Shown here piece after piece: positions 1 through 5,804 of a stretch of 7,398 nt of DNA (position 1 is its first letter; each line of letters starts with the position of its first letter). The notes beneath the pieces are model-generated. The model saw only the letters and a list, made by a program, of their open reading frames with translations, was not told where the DNA came from and did no database searches. This DNA is from Oscillibacter sp. (lineage in GTDB: Bacteria > Bacillota > Clostridia > Oscillospirales > Oscillospiraceae), in the NCBI GenBank assembly GCA_003522105.1, contig DPGF01000010.1:1-7398 (forward strand). The letters run 5' to 3'. The position numbers and the translations under genes are program-made.

Positions 1-1059
1 TCCGTCGGCTGCGACGTCCGCCACGGCGGCGGTCAAGCGTTCAAGATGGACGGCGACGTGCTGTACTTCATCTCGACGCGCTTCGACGGCGCGGGGCTCT
101 ACAAGCTCGAAGACGGCACCGTCTCCCCCGTCCTCGTGCGCGACGGCTCGATCGATAGCTTCGACCGCAAAAACGGCAAGATGCTGCTCTGCGCGCTCTG
201 GGACATGAAGCCGCAGGAGCTCTATAACGAAGAAGGCCGCCGCGTCACGCGCTTCAACGACGCGGCGCTGCGCGGCAAGTACGTTGCCCGGCCCGAGGCC
301 ATTTGCTTCACGCGCGGCGACCACGAGGTGCACGGCTTTATCCTAAAGCCGATGGACTTCGAAGCGGGCAAAAAGTACCCCGTCATCTTCGACATTCACG
401 GCGGACCCAAGACCGTCTACGGCCCCGTTTTCTACCATGAGATGCAGTACTGGGCAAGCCGTGGCTACTTTGTCATCTTTTGCAACCCCACCGGCAGCGA
501 CGGGCGCGGCGCGTTCATGGACATTCGCGGCAAGTACGGCACGGTCGACTTTGACGACCTCATGGTCTTCTGCGACACGGCGCTCGCGCGTTATCCCGAG
601 ATGGACGCAGACAATCTCTTTGAGACCGGCGGCTCCTACGGCGGCTTCATGACCAACTGGATCATCGGCCACACCGACCGCTTCCGCGCCTGCGCCAGCC
701 AGCGCTCGATCTCGAACTGGACGAGCTTTTACGGCGTGTCCGACATTGGCCCGGACTTTTCTGAGGATCAGTGCGGCTCGACCATCTGGCCGGACGTCGA
801 AAAGTTCTGGTGGCACAGCCCCATGAAGTACGCCGATCAGGTCAAAACGCCGACGCTCTTCCTTCACTCGTTTGAGGACTATCGCTGCCCTGTCGATCAG
901 GGCTATCAGATGTACTCCGCGCTCGTTGCGCACGGCGTGGAGAGCAAACTCGTCCTCTTCCGCGGCGAGAACCATGAGCTTTCGCGCAGCGGCAAGCCCA
1001 AGCACCGCCTCCGCCGCCTGAACGAGATCACGACCTGGTTCGAGCAGCACAAGGCGTAA
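1..1059 (+). CDS. S9 family (prolyl oligopeptidase-type) serine peptidase, 5'-truncated by the window edge
   Basis: The frame is open from base 1, so the true start lies upstream; the ATG at 46 is internal. Residue numbers here count from that ATG. About 85 residues at the front look like the end of a beta-propeller (repeats such as DVLYFISTRFDGAGLY). An alpha/beta-hydrolase catalytic domain follows. It has the oxyanion HGGP motif (H118-P121), the nucleophile elbow GGSYGGF (Ser197), an Asp in HSFEDYRCP (Asp278) and a His in GENHE (His310), which form a complete triad. S9 enzymes of this type are usually about 650-700 residues, so roughly half is missing. The family cleaves short peptides, acylaminoacyl- or dipeptidyl-type. 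I cannot see whether this copy has a signal peptide. The stop codon overlaps the ribosome binding site of the next gene, implying cotranscription. Family assignment is firm; exact specificity is not. Confidence 0.93.
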   Translation, partial: SVGCDVRHGGGQAFKMDGDVLYFISTRFDGAGLYKLEDGTVSPVLVRDGSIDSFDRKNGKMLLCALWDMKPQELYNEEGRRVTRFNDAALRGKYVARPEAICFTRGDHEVHGFILKPMDFEAGKKYPVIFDIHGGPKTVYGPVFYHEMQYWASRGYFVIFCNPTGSDGRGAFMDIRGKYGTVDFDDLMVFCDTALARYPEMDADNLFETGGSYGGFMTNWIIGHTDRFRACASQRSISNWTSFYGVSDIGPDFSEDQCGSTIWPDVEKFWWHSPMKYADQVKTPTLFLHSFEDYRCPVDQGYQMYSALVAHGVESKLVLFRGENHELSRSGKPKHRLRRLNEITTWFEQHKA

Positions 1060-1063
1060 GGAG
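1058..1063 (+). promoter_or_regulatory. Ribosome binding site of the GNAT gene, overlapping the peptidase stop codon
   Basis: AAGGAG sits 5 nt before the ATG at 1069 and shares its first two bases with the TAA stop of the peptidase (1057-1059). This fixes the GNAT start and suggests translational coupling. Confidence 0.8.
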
Positions 1064-1068
1064 TTTCC

Positions 1069-1560
1069 ATGGAAATTCGCAAAACCACAGCAAACGATAT
1101 TGACGCCATCATGGACATCTTCGCCTCCGCCAAGTGCTACATGAAAGCAAACGGAAACGCCTCCCAGTGGGACGACAACTACCCCGGCCGCGACACACTG
1201 GACAACGACATTGCCAACGGCAACAGCTATGTATTTATCGACAACGGAGAGGTTGTCGGAACCTTTGCCTTCATCTGCGGCGAAGATGAGACTTACCGCG
1301 TGATTGAAAACGGTGCATGGCGCTCGGATACCCCCTACGGCACCGTCCACCGCCTCGCCTCCAACGGAAGCGTACGCGGGCTTTCCAAAGCCTGCTTTGA
1401 CTTCTGCACCGCAAAAGTCTCTTACCTGCGCGCCGACACACATGTGGACAACCGCACGATGCAGCAGTTGCTTGAAGCCTATGGCTTTCAAAAGTGCGGC
1501 ACGATCCACTCCTTTGACGGCCTTGCGCTCGTCGCATACGACTACATCGTGCACAGTTGA
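1069..1560 (+). CDS. GNAT family N-acetyltransferase
   Basis: A 163-residue soluble protein with the GNAT layout. The N-terminal strand and helix read MEIRKTTANDIDAIMDIF. A central beta strand lies near residues 53-70 (SYVFIDNGEVVGTFAF). The acetyl-CoA-binding region follows at about 93-110 (VHRLAS, then GLSKACF). The C-terminal part, LRADTHVDNRTMQQLLEAYGF (about 120-140), is the usual motif B. GNAT enzymes transfer an acetyl group from acetyl-CoA to an amine; the acceptor cannot be predicted here. The pyrophosphate-binding loop is degenerate: the usual Q/R-x-x-G-x-G/A reads S-V-R-G-L-S. The gene begins 9 nt after the peptidase and ends just before a strong terminator, so it is probably the last gene of that transcript. 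It could act on amino acids or peptides released by the peptidase, but that is only inference from position. Confidence 0.88.
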   Translation: MEIRKTTANDIDAIMDIFASAKCYMKANGNASQWDDNYPGRDTLDNDIANGNSYVFIDNGEVVGTFAFICGEDETYRVIENGAWRSDTPYGTVHRLASNGSVRGLSKACFDFCTAKVSYLRADTHVDNRTMQQLLEAYGFQKCGTIHSFDGLALVAYDYIVHS

Positions 1561-1605
1561 CCGCTTTTGGAGCATTGGCAGCGCAGCGTGGCAGCAATAC
1601 TGTAG

Positions 1606-1643
1606 AAGCGCCCGCTTACCAAAAGGTAAGCGGGCGCTTTTTT
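1606..1643 (+). terminator. Strong intrinsic terminator after the peptidase-GNAT transcript
   Basis: A perfect 14-bp GC-rich stem (1607-1620 with 1625-1638) closes on an AAAA loop and runs into six T residues (1638-1643). On the minus strand the T-tract after the stem is poor (TTCTAC), so it works mainly for plus-strand transcription. The hairpin could still give some termination of the convergent PrsW gene, whose stop codon is 10 bp away. Confidence 0.93.
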
Positions 1644-1652
1644 GGTGCTCTT

Positions 1653-2399
1653 TCAGATCTCAGGGCCGTTGTAGTAATTATAGTCGTCGCCGTCGATGAA
1701 ACGGTCATCGCGCGCGAGCTTTTTGATCATGCGGTACGCCGCAAGAAACAGCACAGCGACGAACGCGACGAAAAACCACGCATAGCCGTCGTACTCATAA
1801 GTCGCAATGTAATCATACGCACCGTGCAGCAGCACCGGTATCACAACGGCGAAGCGGCGGCAGCGCAGGCAGCGATCCGCATCGCCGATATTGTCGTAGC
1901 GCTTGGCAAGGCCGTAAAATGCACCCATGAAAACGCCGAAGCAGGCATGTCCCGGCACGGCCGTGATAGCGCGTACCAGCGCTGTGCCGAGACCATACAT
2001 CAGCACATAGCTGATGTTCTCCCACAGGGCAAAGCCAAGCGAAACAAACACGGCATAGACCACGCCGTCAAACTGGCAGTTGAATTCGCCCGACCACCAG
2101 GTGCGCTTTCTCAGCAGCAGGTATTTGAACCCCTCCTCTGAAAGCGCGACCACAACGAAGTAAAGCAGTACGTTGTAGGCGGTTGAGTTCCGCGGCAGAA
2201 GAATGCCGAGGATCGCCTCACCGATCTGCTCGGTAACGATGGCGGCAAACGTTGCAAGGATACCAAAGACCATAAGTGAGAGCAGCAGTCCCGGTGACTC
2301 CTTATCGAGCCGATCCTCCTTGTAGACAAAGCGCAGCAGGACAATGGCCGGAATGACCGCTGCGGCGATCAGAATGGGGTTTACATAAAAAAGGAACAT
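1653..2399 (-). CDS. prsW: PrsW family glutamic-type intramembrane protease
   Basis: A 248-residue polytopic membrane protein with about seven or eight hydrophobic segments. It carries all four PrsW motifs: EExxK (Glu88, Glu89, Lys92), FxxxE (Phe123, Glu127), the conserved His of PGHACFG (His151) and HxxxD (His192, Asp196). In Bacillus subtilis PrsW makes the site-1 cut in the anti-sigma factor RsiW; related proteins occur widely without RsiW, so the substrate here is unknown. The C-terminal tail is short, acidic and tyrosine-rich (about 231-248). I chose the ATG at 2399 because a purine-rich SD (AAGGG) lies about 10 nt before it. The in-frame ATG at 2429 has no SD and lies upstream of the predicted transcription start. 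No sigma or anti-sigma gene is adjacent, so this is an orphan. Family is firm; the symbol is used in the family sense. Confidence 0.9.
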   Translation of the reverse strand: MFLFYVNPILIAAAVIPAIVLLRFVYKEDRLDKESPGLLLSLMVFGILATFAAIVTEQIGEAILGILLPRNSTAYNVLLYFVVVALSEEGFKYLLLRKRTWWSGEFNCQFDGVVYAVFVSLGFALWENISYVLMYGLGTALVRAITAVPGHACFGVFMGAFYGLAKRYDNIGDADRCLRCRRFAVVIPVLLHGAYDYIATYEYDGYAWFFVAFVAVLFLAAYRMIKKLARDDRFIDGDDYNYYNGPEI

Positions 2400-2431
2400 G
2401 CCGTCTCTTCCCTTCTCTCTTGGTGTCATAC

Positions 2432-2460
2432 AGCATAACAGCCGCGGCAGGATTTGTCAA
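2432..2460 (-). promoter_or_regulatory. Sigma-A-type promoter for the PrsW gene
   Basis: On the minus strand TTGACA (2460-2455) is followed after exactly 17 bp by TATGCT (2437-2432), with a TGn extension directly before the -10 (2440-2438). Transcription should begin near 2425, giving a leader of about 26 nt before the ATG at 2399. Confidence 0.8.
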
Positions 2461-2488
2461 CGCAGCCGGTATTTGGATATTTTCCCAC

Positions 2489-2517
2489 TTGACTGGAAGG
2501 AAAAGCGTGAGTATGAT
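2489..2517 (+). promoter_or_regulatory. Sigma-A-type promoter for the DMT-azlCD-cyclase operon
   Basis: TTGACT (2489-2494) and TATGAT (2512-2517) are separated by 17 bp, close to consensus. Transcription should start near 2524, leaving about 33 nt of leader before the ATG at 2557. It is divergent from the PrsW promoter, with 28 bp between the two -35 boxes. No other convincing promoter is seen in the gaps between the five downstream genes. Confidence 0.8.
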
Positions 2518-2528
2518 AATTGCATTCA

Positions 2529-2544
2529 CTTTACTTGTGTAAAG
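2529..2544 (+). repeat. Short perfect inverted repeat in the operon leader (possible operator or RNA hairpin)
   Basis: CTTTAC, a 4-nt TTGT spacer, and GTAAAG form a perfect 6-bp inverted repeat starting about 5 nt after the predicted transcription start. Its last G is the first G of the GGGGGAG ribosome binding site. It could bind a dimeric repressor or form a weak RNA hairpin touching the SD. It is short and could be chance. Confidence 0.45.
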
Positions 2545-2556
2545 GGGGAGAACTCG

Positions 2557-3444
2557 ATGGAACGCCAAAAGCAGTGGCTCGGCGGACTGTGCGTAATTTT
2601 AGGCGCGGTGATCTTCGGCAGCATGCCGCTGAGCGCCAACTTTCTCTATGCACAGGACGTGACGCCAATGATGCTCGTATTCTTGCGCAATACCCTCTCT
2701 CTCCCCGTTCTCGCACTGTTGGGGTGGAGGCAGGGAGGCCTTCGGCTGAGCCGCGGCGCGCTGATCGAAACCGGGCTGAGTGGTCTTTTCGGCTGTTTTC
2801 TCACTCCTGTCTTGCTCTTTAGCTCCTATCGCTATCTTGCCTCCGGCATGGCCGCAGTATTTCATTTTGCTTATCCGGTCATTGTAGTGTTGGGTGGCCT
2901 TCTGCTGCGTGAACAGGTGAAAAAGCGCGCGCTGTTTTGCGCGCTGCTCTGCTCGCTCGGCATTGCACTGCTCATTGATCCCCGCGGCGCAATCGACCCT
3001 CTCGGTGTGATGCTGGCGCTATCTTCCGGTGTGACCTATGCCGTCTATATCCTGCTTCTCGGGCATTTCCGCCACCGTGAGGTCTCTGGCTTCCGCCTGA
3101 GCTTTTACATGGCGTTCATCAGTTCGGTCTGTACGCTGCCCCTCTGCCTGATCACGCATCAGTTCCGCCTGCCGCAGACAGTGGGCGGTTGGGGCGTAGC
3201 AATCTTCTTTTCCCTCACCCTCTGCGTCGGTGCAGTCGTGCTCTTCCAGAAGGGAACATTTTTGATCGGCGCGCAGCGCGCGGCCATTCTCAGCACATTC
3301 GAACCGATCACGAGCATCTTTGCCGGCATTCTCTTCCTGCACGAAACGCTCACGCTGCGTATTCTTCTCGGTTCGTCTCTTACGCTGCTTGCAAGCGTGC
3401 TCATCACCACAAGCGGCAGCGAAAGCACAGACGATTCGGAATAG
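2557..3444 (+). CDS. EamA/DMT superfamily permease
   Basis: A 295-residue integral membrane protein with about ten hydrophobic segments arranged as two EamA repeats (roughly residues 9-138 and 146-283), the normal size for the drug/metabolite transporter superfamily. The end of repeat 1 shows the typical YRYLASGMAAVFHFAYP and GGLLLREQ stretch. Repeat 2 ends in the matching STFEPITSIFAGILFLHE. Members mostly export amino acids, nucleotide-type metabolites or drugs across the cytoplasmic membrane; substrate cannot be read from sequence. The start at 2557 has GGGGGAG (2544-2550) 6 nt upstream, and the frame further upstream crosses the promoter, so longer starts are rejected. The C-terminal tail is polar and acidic (SGSESTDDSE). 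It is the first gene of the apparent five-gene operon, 41 nt ahead of azlC, so an amino-acid export role is a fair guess. Confidence 0.9.
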   Translation: MERQKQWLGGLCVILGAVIFGSMPLSANFLYAQDVTPMMLVFLRNTLSLPVLALLGWRQGGLRLSRGALIETGLSGLFGCFLTPVLLFSSYRYLASGMAAVFHFAYPVIVVLGGLLLREQVKKRALFCALLCSLGIALLIDPRGAIDPLGVMLALSSGVTYAVYILLLGHFRHREVSGFRLSFYMAFISSVCTLPLCLITHQFRLPQTVGGWGVAIFFSLTLCVGAVVLFQKGTFLIGAQRAAILSTFEPITSIFAGILFLHETLTLRILLGSSLTLLASVLITTSGSESTDDSE

Positions 3445-3467
3445 CGTGCCGCAGTTTCACTTTCACC

Positions 3468-3475
3468 AAGGAGGT
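3468..3475 (+). promoter_or_regulatory. Consensus ribosome binding site of azlC
   Basis: AAGGAGGT is a full anti-SD match, 10 nt before the ATG at 3486. It settles the start, since the open frame extends some 300 nt further upstream inside the DMT gene. Confidence 0.85.
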
Positions 3476-3485
3476 CTCTCTTCCC

Positions 3486-4202
3486 ATGCGCAGCAAATCC
3501 CCCGCGGGCGCGGCGCTGAAAGCGGCATTCCCGCACACCATTCCCATTTTAGCAGGTTTTCTCTTCCTCGGCATGACCTATGGGGTCTACATGCGCACGT
3601 CGGGCTTCAGCTTCTGGTATCCGATGATCATGAGCATCGTCATCTTCGGCGGCAGCCTTGAATTTGTGACCACGAGTATGCTGCTCGCACCGTTCGCACC
3701 GGTGCAGGTCTTTCTGATGGCGGTCATGATCCAGGCGCGTCATCTGTTCTATGGCATTTCGATGCTCGACAGGTATAAGGGCACAGGTTGGAAAAAGCCT
3801 TATCTCATCTATGCCATGTGCGATGAAACGTTCAGTGTCAACTATACAGCAGAGATCCCCGAGGGTGTGGATCACGGTTGGTTCTACTTCTTCGTCTCGC
3901 TGCTCGATGAACTCTACTGGTTTCTTGGCGCGACGCTCGGCGGCGTTCTCGGCGGACTGTTGCGCTTCAATACCGAGGGGCTTGACTTTGTGATGACGGC
4001 AATGTTTGTTGTCATCTTCATGGACCAGTGGCTCAAGGAAACGCACCATTTCAGCGCGTGGATCGGTCTTGCGGCGAGCGTCGCGTGTCTGCTCCTCTTC
4101 GGTGCGGACAAATTCCTCATTCCGACAATGATCTGCATTCTCGTGGCGCTGACCGCGCTGCGCAAGCCCATCGAAGCAAAGACACGGGAGGCGGCAAAAT
4201 GA
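3486..4202 (+). CDS. azlC: AzlC family branched-chain amino-acid exporter, large subunit
   Basis: A 238-residue polytopic membrane protein of the LIV-E (AzlC/YgaZ) family. Visible family marks are [10 protein letters not shown] near residue 24, IFGGSLEF (53-60), the signature QARHLFYG (83-90) and the charged DETFSV stretch (113-118). AzlC works with the small subunit AzlD to export branched-chain amino acids and analogues such as 4-azaleucine; E. coli YgaZH exports valine and methionine. The length matches the family (about 230-250). The next gene is azlD and overlaps it by 4 nt (ATGA), the usual arrangement for this two-subunit exporter. The often-seen upstream Lrp/AsnC-type regulator is absent; instead a DMT permease precedes it. 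Exact substrate is inferred from family only. Confidence 0.92.
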   Translation: MRSKSPAGAALKAAFPHTIPILAGFLFLGMTYGVYMRTSGFSFWYPMIMSIVIFGGSLEFVTTSMLLAPFAPVQVFLMAVMIQARHLFYGISMLDRYKGTGWKKPYLIYAMCDETFSVNYTAEIPEGVDHGWFYFFVSLLDELYWFLGATLGGVLGGLLRFNTEGLDFVMTAMFVVIFMDQWLKETHHFSAWIGLAASVACLLLFGADKFLIPTMICILVALTALRKPIEAKTREAAK

Positions 4203-4525
4203 CGATCTTACAACAGGCCATCACCATTGTTCTCTGCGCGCTCGGTACGCTGCTCACGCGCTTTCTGCCGTTTCTCGTCTTCAGTCCGAAAAAGCCGACG
4301 CCAAAATACATTCAATACCTCGGCTCGGCACTGCCGGGAGCGATCTTCGGTATGCTCGTTGTCTACTGCCTGCGCAATGTCGACGTGCTGCACTTTTCCC
4401 ACGGGCTGCCCGAGCTCATTGCCATCGCCGTAACGATCGGCCTGCACCTGTGGAAGAAACAAATGCTGCTCTCCATCGCGGGCGGCACGATGTGCTACAT
4501 GCTGCTGGTGCAGTTCGTGTTCTGA
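4199..4525 (+). CDS. azlD: AzlD family branched-chain amino-acid exporter, small subunit
   Basis: A 108-residue hydrophobic protein with about four membrane segments, the standard AzlD size. It shows the family-type RFLPFLVF stretch (near 21-28), then [19 protein letters not shown] (about 41-59) and a C-terminal pair of helices. The start codon overlaps the azlC stop in ATGA, and GGGAGG (4186-4191) lies 7 nt before it inside azlC, so the pair is translationally coupled. AzlD is the partner subunit needed for AzlC export activity. There is no terminator after it; the cyclase-family gene follows after 37 nt. Confidence 0.9.
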   Translation: MTILQQAITIVLCALGTLLTRFLPFLVFSPKKPTPKYIQYLGSALPGAIFGMLVVYCLRNVDVLHFSHGLPELIAIAVTIGLHLWKKQMLLSIAGGTMCYMLLVQFVF

Positions 4526-4562
4526 TTTTGATTTCAACTTCAACAGAAAGGAAGGTCTTACC

Positions 4563-5210
4563 ATGCGCGTCATCGATCTCACACACACCATTTGCGAAAC
4601 CATGCCCGTCTATCCCGGCACGGAGCCGCCCGTTCTCGCCGGCGCGAACACCTACGAAAAGGACGGCTTCAAGGAAACCAAGCTCACCATGTACACCCAC
4701 ACGGGCACGCACATGGATCCGCCCGCGCACCTTTTTGCCGGCCGCACGACGCTCGACGCCTTTCCCGCCTCGCAGTTCATCGGCAAGGCGCTCGTCATCG
4801 AGTGCAGCGACCTAAAAGAGGGCGAGACCATCACGCTTGAGCGTATCCTCGCCTATGGAAGCGACGCGGAAAAGGCGGATTTTCTGCTCTTTCACCTCGG
4901 CTGGGACAAGCGCTGGAGAACAGACGCCTACTTTGGCGACTATCCCTGCCTTGACGACGCGGCGATGGATTACATCATCGCGGGCGACTATAAGGGCATC
5001 GGCTTCGACGTGATCGGTCTTGACCCCATCGCGGATGAAAACCTGACGCGGCACAAAAAGCTTTTCGCGCACAAAGACATCGTCAATATCGAAAATCTCA
5101 AGGATCTCGACCTCTGCGGCAGCGGTCTCTTTTCCTTTAGCTGCTTTCCGCTCAAGCTTGAAAACTGCGACGGCTCGCCCATCCGCGCCGTGGCATGGTT
5201 CGAGGATTGA
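4563..5210 (+). CDS. Cyclase-family metal-dependent hydrolase, kynurenine formamidase-like
   Basis: A 215-residue soluble protein of the Cyclase (KynB-type) family, close to KynB in length (about 209). The signature HTGTHMDPPAH lies at 46-56. By analogy with KynB, His46, His50 and Asp52 are metal ligands and His56 is the catalytic base. The second metal-site region is also present: His164 in RHKKLF and Glu177 in VNIENL, one residue further apart than in typical KynB. The C-terminus (PLKLENCDGSPIRAVAW) is typical. KynB hydrolyses N-formylkynurenine in tryptophan breakdown, but many bacterial members act on other substrates, including isatin-hydrolase-type reactions. No other kynurenine-pathway gene is nearby, so I do not call it kynB. 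AAAGGAAGG (4547-4555) precedes the ATG. Its place in the operon behind amino-acid exporters suggests a linked substrate or product. Confidence 0.88.
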   Translation: MRVIDLTHTICETMPVYPGTEPPVLAGANTYEKDGFKETKLTMYTHTGTHMDPPAHLFAGRTTLDAFPASQFIGKALVIECSDLKEGETITLERILAYGSDAEKADFLLFHLGWDKRWRTDAYFGDYPCLDDAAMDYIIAGDYKGIGFDVIGLDPIADENLTRHKKLFAHKDIVNIENLKDLDLCGSGLFSFSCFPLKLENCDGSPIRAVAWFED

Positions 5211-5256
5211 TCCATTACGCTTTGATGCAACAAATTGAACGTTCAGGAGGAATACC

Positions 5257-5724
5257 ATGGCAGAGAAGCAGGCCTTGACCGCACTTTTTGAAAAATATAT
5301 CCGGAAACTGAGGATCACGCCCGCGTGGGATATTCGCCTTGAATTTGTGGAAGACCCTGCGTGGCCGAAAACCGGCGACATCAAGATCGACTGCGCCGAC
5401 AGAAAAGCGATCATTCTTCTGAATATTGCGAATCCCAAGCAGGAGGAAAACTTTGAAGAGATCCTCGTCCATGAGCTGATGCACATCAAAATGTATCCGC
5501 TCGATCAGGTGACCGAATCGCTGATCGTGAATTGCTTTGAAGAAGGCTCGGCGGCAAGCAACTTTGCCTATGAGCAGTTTTTTACGACGCTTGAGCAGAC
5601 CGTGGAAGAGCTTGCCAAATGCTTCTTGCTGGAATTCGGCGAAAACAAAGAACTCTCCTACGGGAGATGCCGTCAGGAAAAGTCCTTCAACGATCTATAT
5701 GACGGTCTGAAGAACATCGAGTAA
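5257..5724 (+). CDS. Small HExxH zinc-metallopeptidase-like protein of unknown function
   Basis: A 155-residue soluble protein with no signal peptide or membrane segment. A mixed N-terminal region (WDIRLEFVEDP, then GDIKIDCADRKAIILL) leads into a helix carrying HELMH (72-76), the zinc-binding and catalytic HExxH motif. A downstream acidic helix (TTLEQTVEELAKCF, about 110-123) could give the third ligand, with Glu113 or Glu117 as candidates. This layout resembles small uncharacterised Firmicutes and phage proteins with a VHELLH motif followed by an EQ-containing helix; that is from memory of the pattern, not a search. AGGAGG (5245-5250) sits 6 nt before the ATG. It starts 46 nt after the cyclase-family gene and is followed by a hairpin, so it is probably the operon's last gene. 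Neither peptidase activity nor a substrate is shown. Confidence 0.75.
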   Translation: MAEKQALTALFEKYIRKLRITPAWDIRLEFVEDPAWPKTGDIKIDCADRKAIILLNIANPKQEENFEEILVHELMHIKMYPLDQVTESLIVNCFEEGSAASNFAYEQFFTTLEQTVEELAKCFLLEFGENKELSYGRCRQEKSFNDLYDGLKNIE

Positions 5725-5757
5725 CAACAGATTTCTCCGTCTCATTATGGACAACAA

Positions 5758-5790
5758 TTGCCCCTCCGTATTCAAAATACGGAGGGGCAA
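5758..5790. terminator. Terminator-like hairpin between convergent operon and MATE gene
   Basis: A perfect 15-bp stem (5758-5772 with 5776-5790) with a 3-nt CAA loop lies in the 80-nt gap between two convergent genes. Neither side has an uninterrupted T-tract. The plus side reads CTTTATGG then TTCTTTTT; the minus side reads TTGTTG. It probably serves both genes, better for the plus strand. Confidence 0.78.
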
Positions 5791-5804
5791 CTTTATGGTT
5801 CTTT

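Noticed and set aside
343..1575. A 410-codon open frame on the minus strand, antisense to the peptidase and GNAT genes
   Set aside because: It runs opposite two clear protein families, has low-complexity Val/Ala/Gly-rich composition, spans the junction of both genes and has no sensible motif. It is a shadow of GC-rich codon use.
1557..2141. A 194-codon plus-strand frame starting at the GNAT stop codon
   Set aside because: It runs through the strong terminator at 1606-1643 and then antisense to the PrsW gene, so it is not a plausible gene.
2398..2556. An N-terminal extension of the DMT permease upstream of 2557
   Set aside because: The extra codons would cross the promoter and predicted transcription start; GGGGGAG lies just before the ATG at 2557 and the first EamA helix begins there.
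3189..3485. An N-terminal extension of AzlC upstream of 3486
   Set aside because: It overlaps the DMT gene, is Arg/His-rich rather than membrane-like, and a full AAGGAGGT site precedes the ATG at 3486.
3445..3485. T-box, riboswitch or attenuator before azlC
   Set aside because: Only 41 nt separate the genes, and it contains little besides the ribosome binding site.
4526..4562. A separate promoter for the cyclase-family gene
   Set aside because: The gap has T-rich text resembling a -35 box but no matching -10 at proper spacing.
4812..5489. A 225-codon minus-strand open frame across the cyclase-family and HExxH genes
   Set aside because: It covers two recognisable plus-strand genes and their gap, with no family features of its own.
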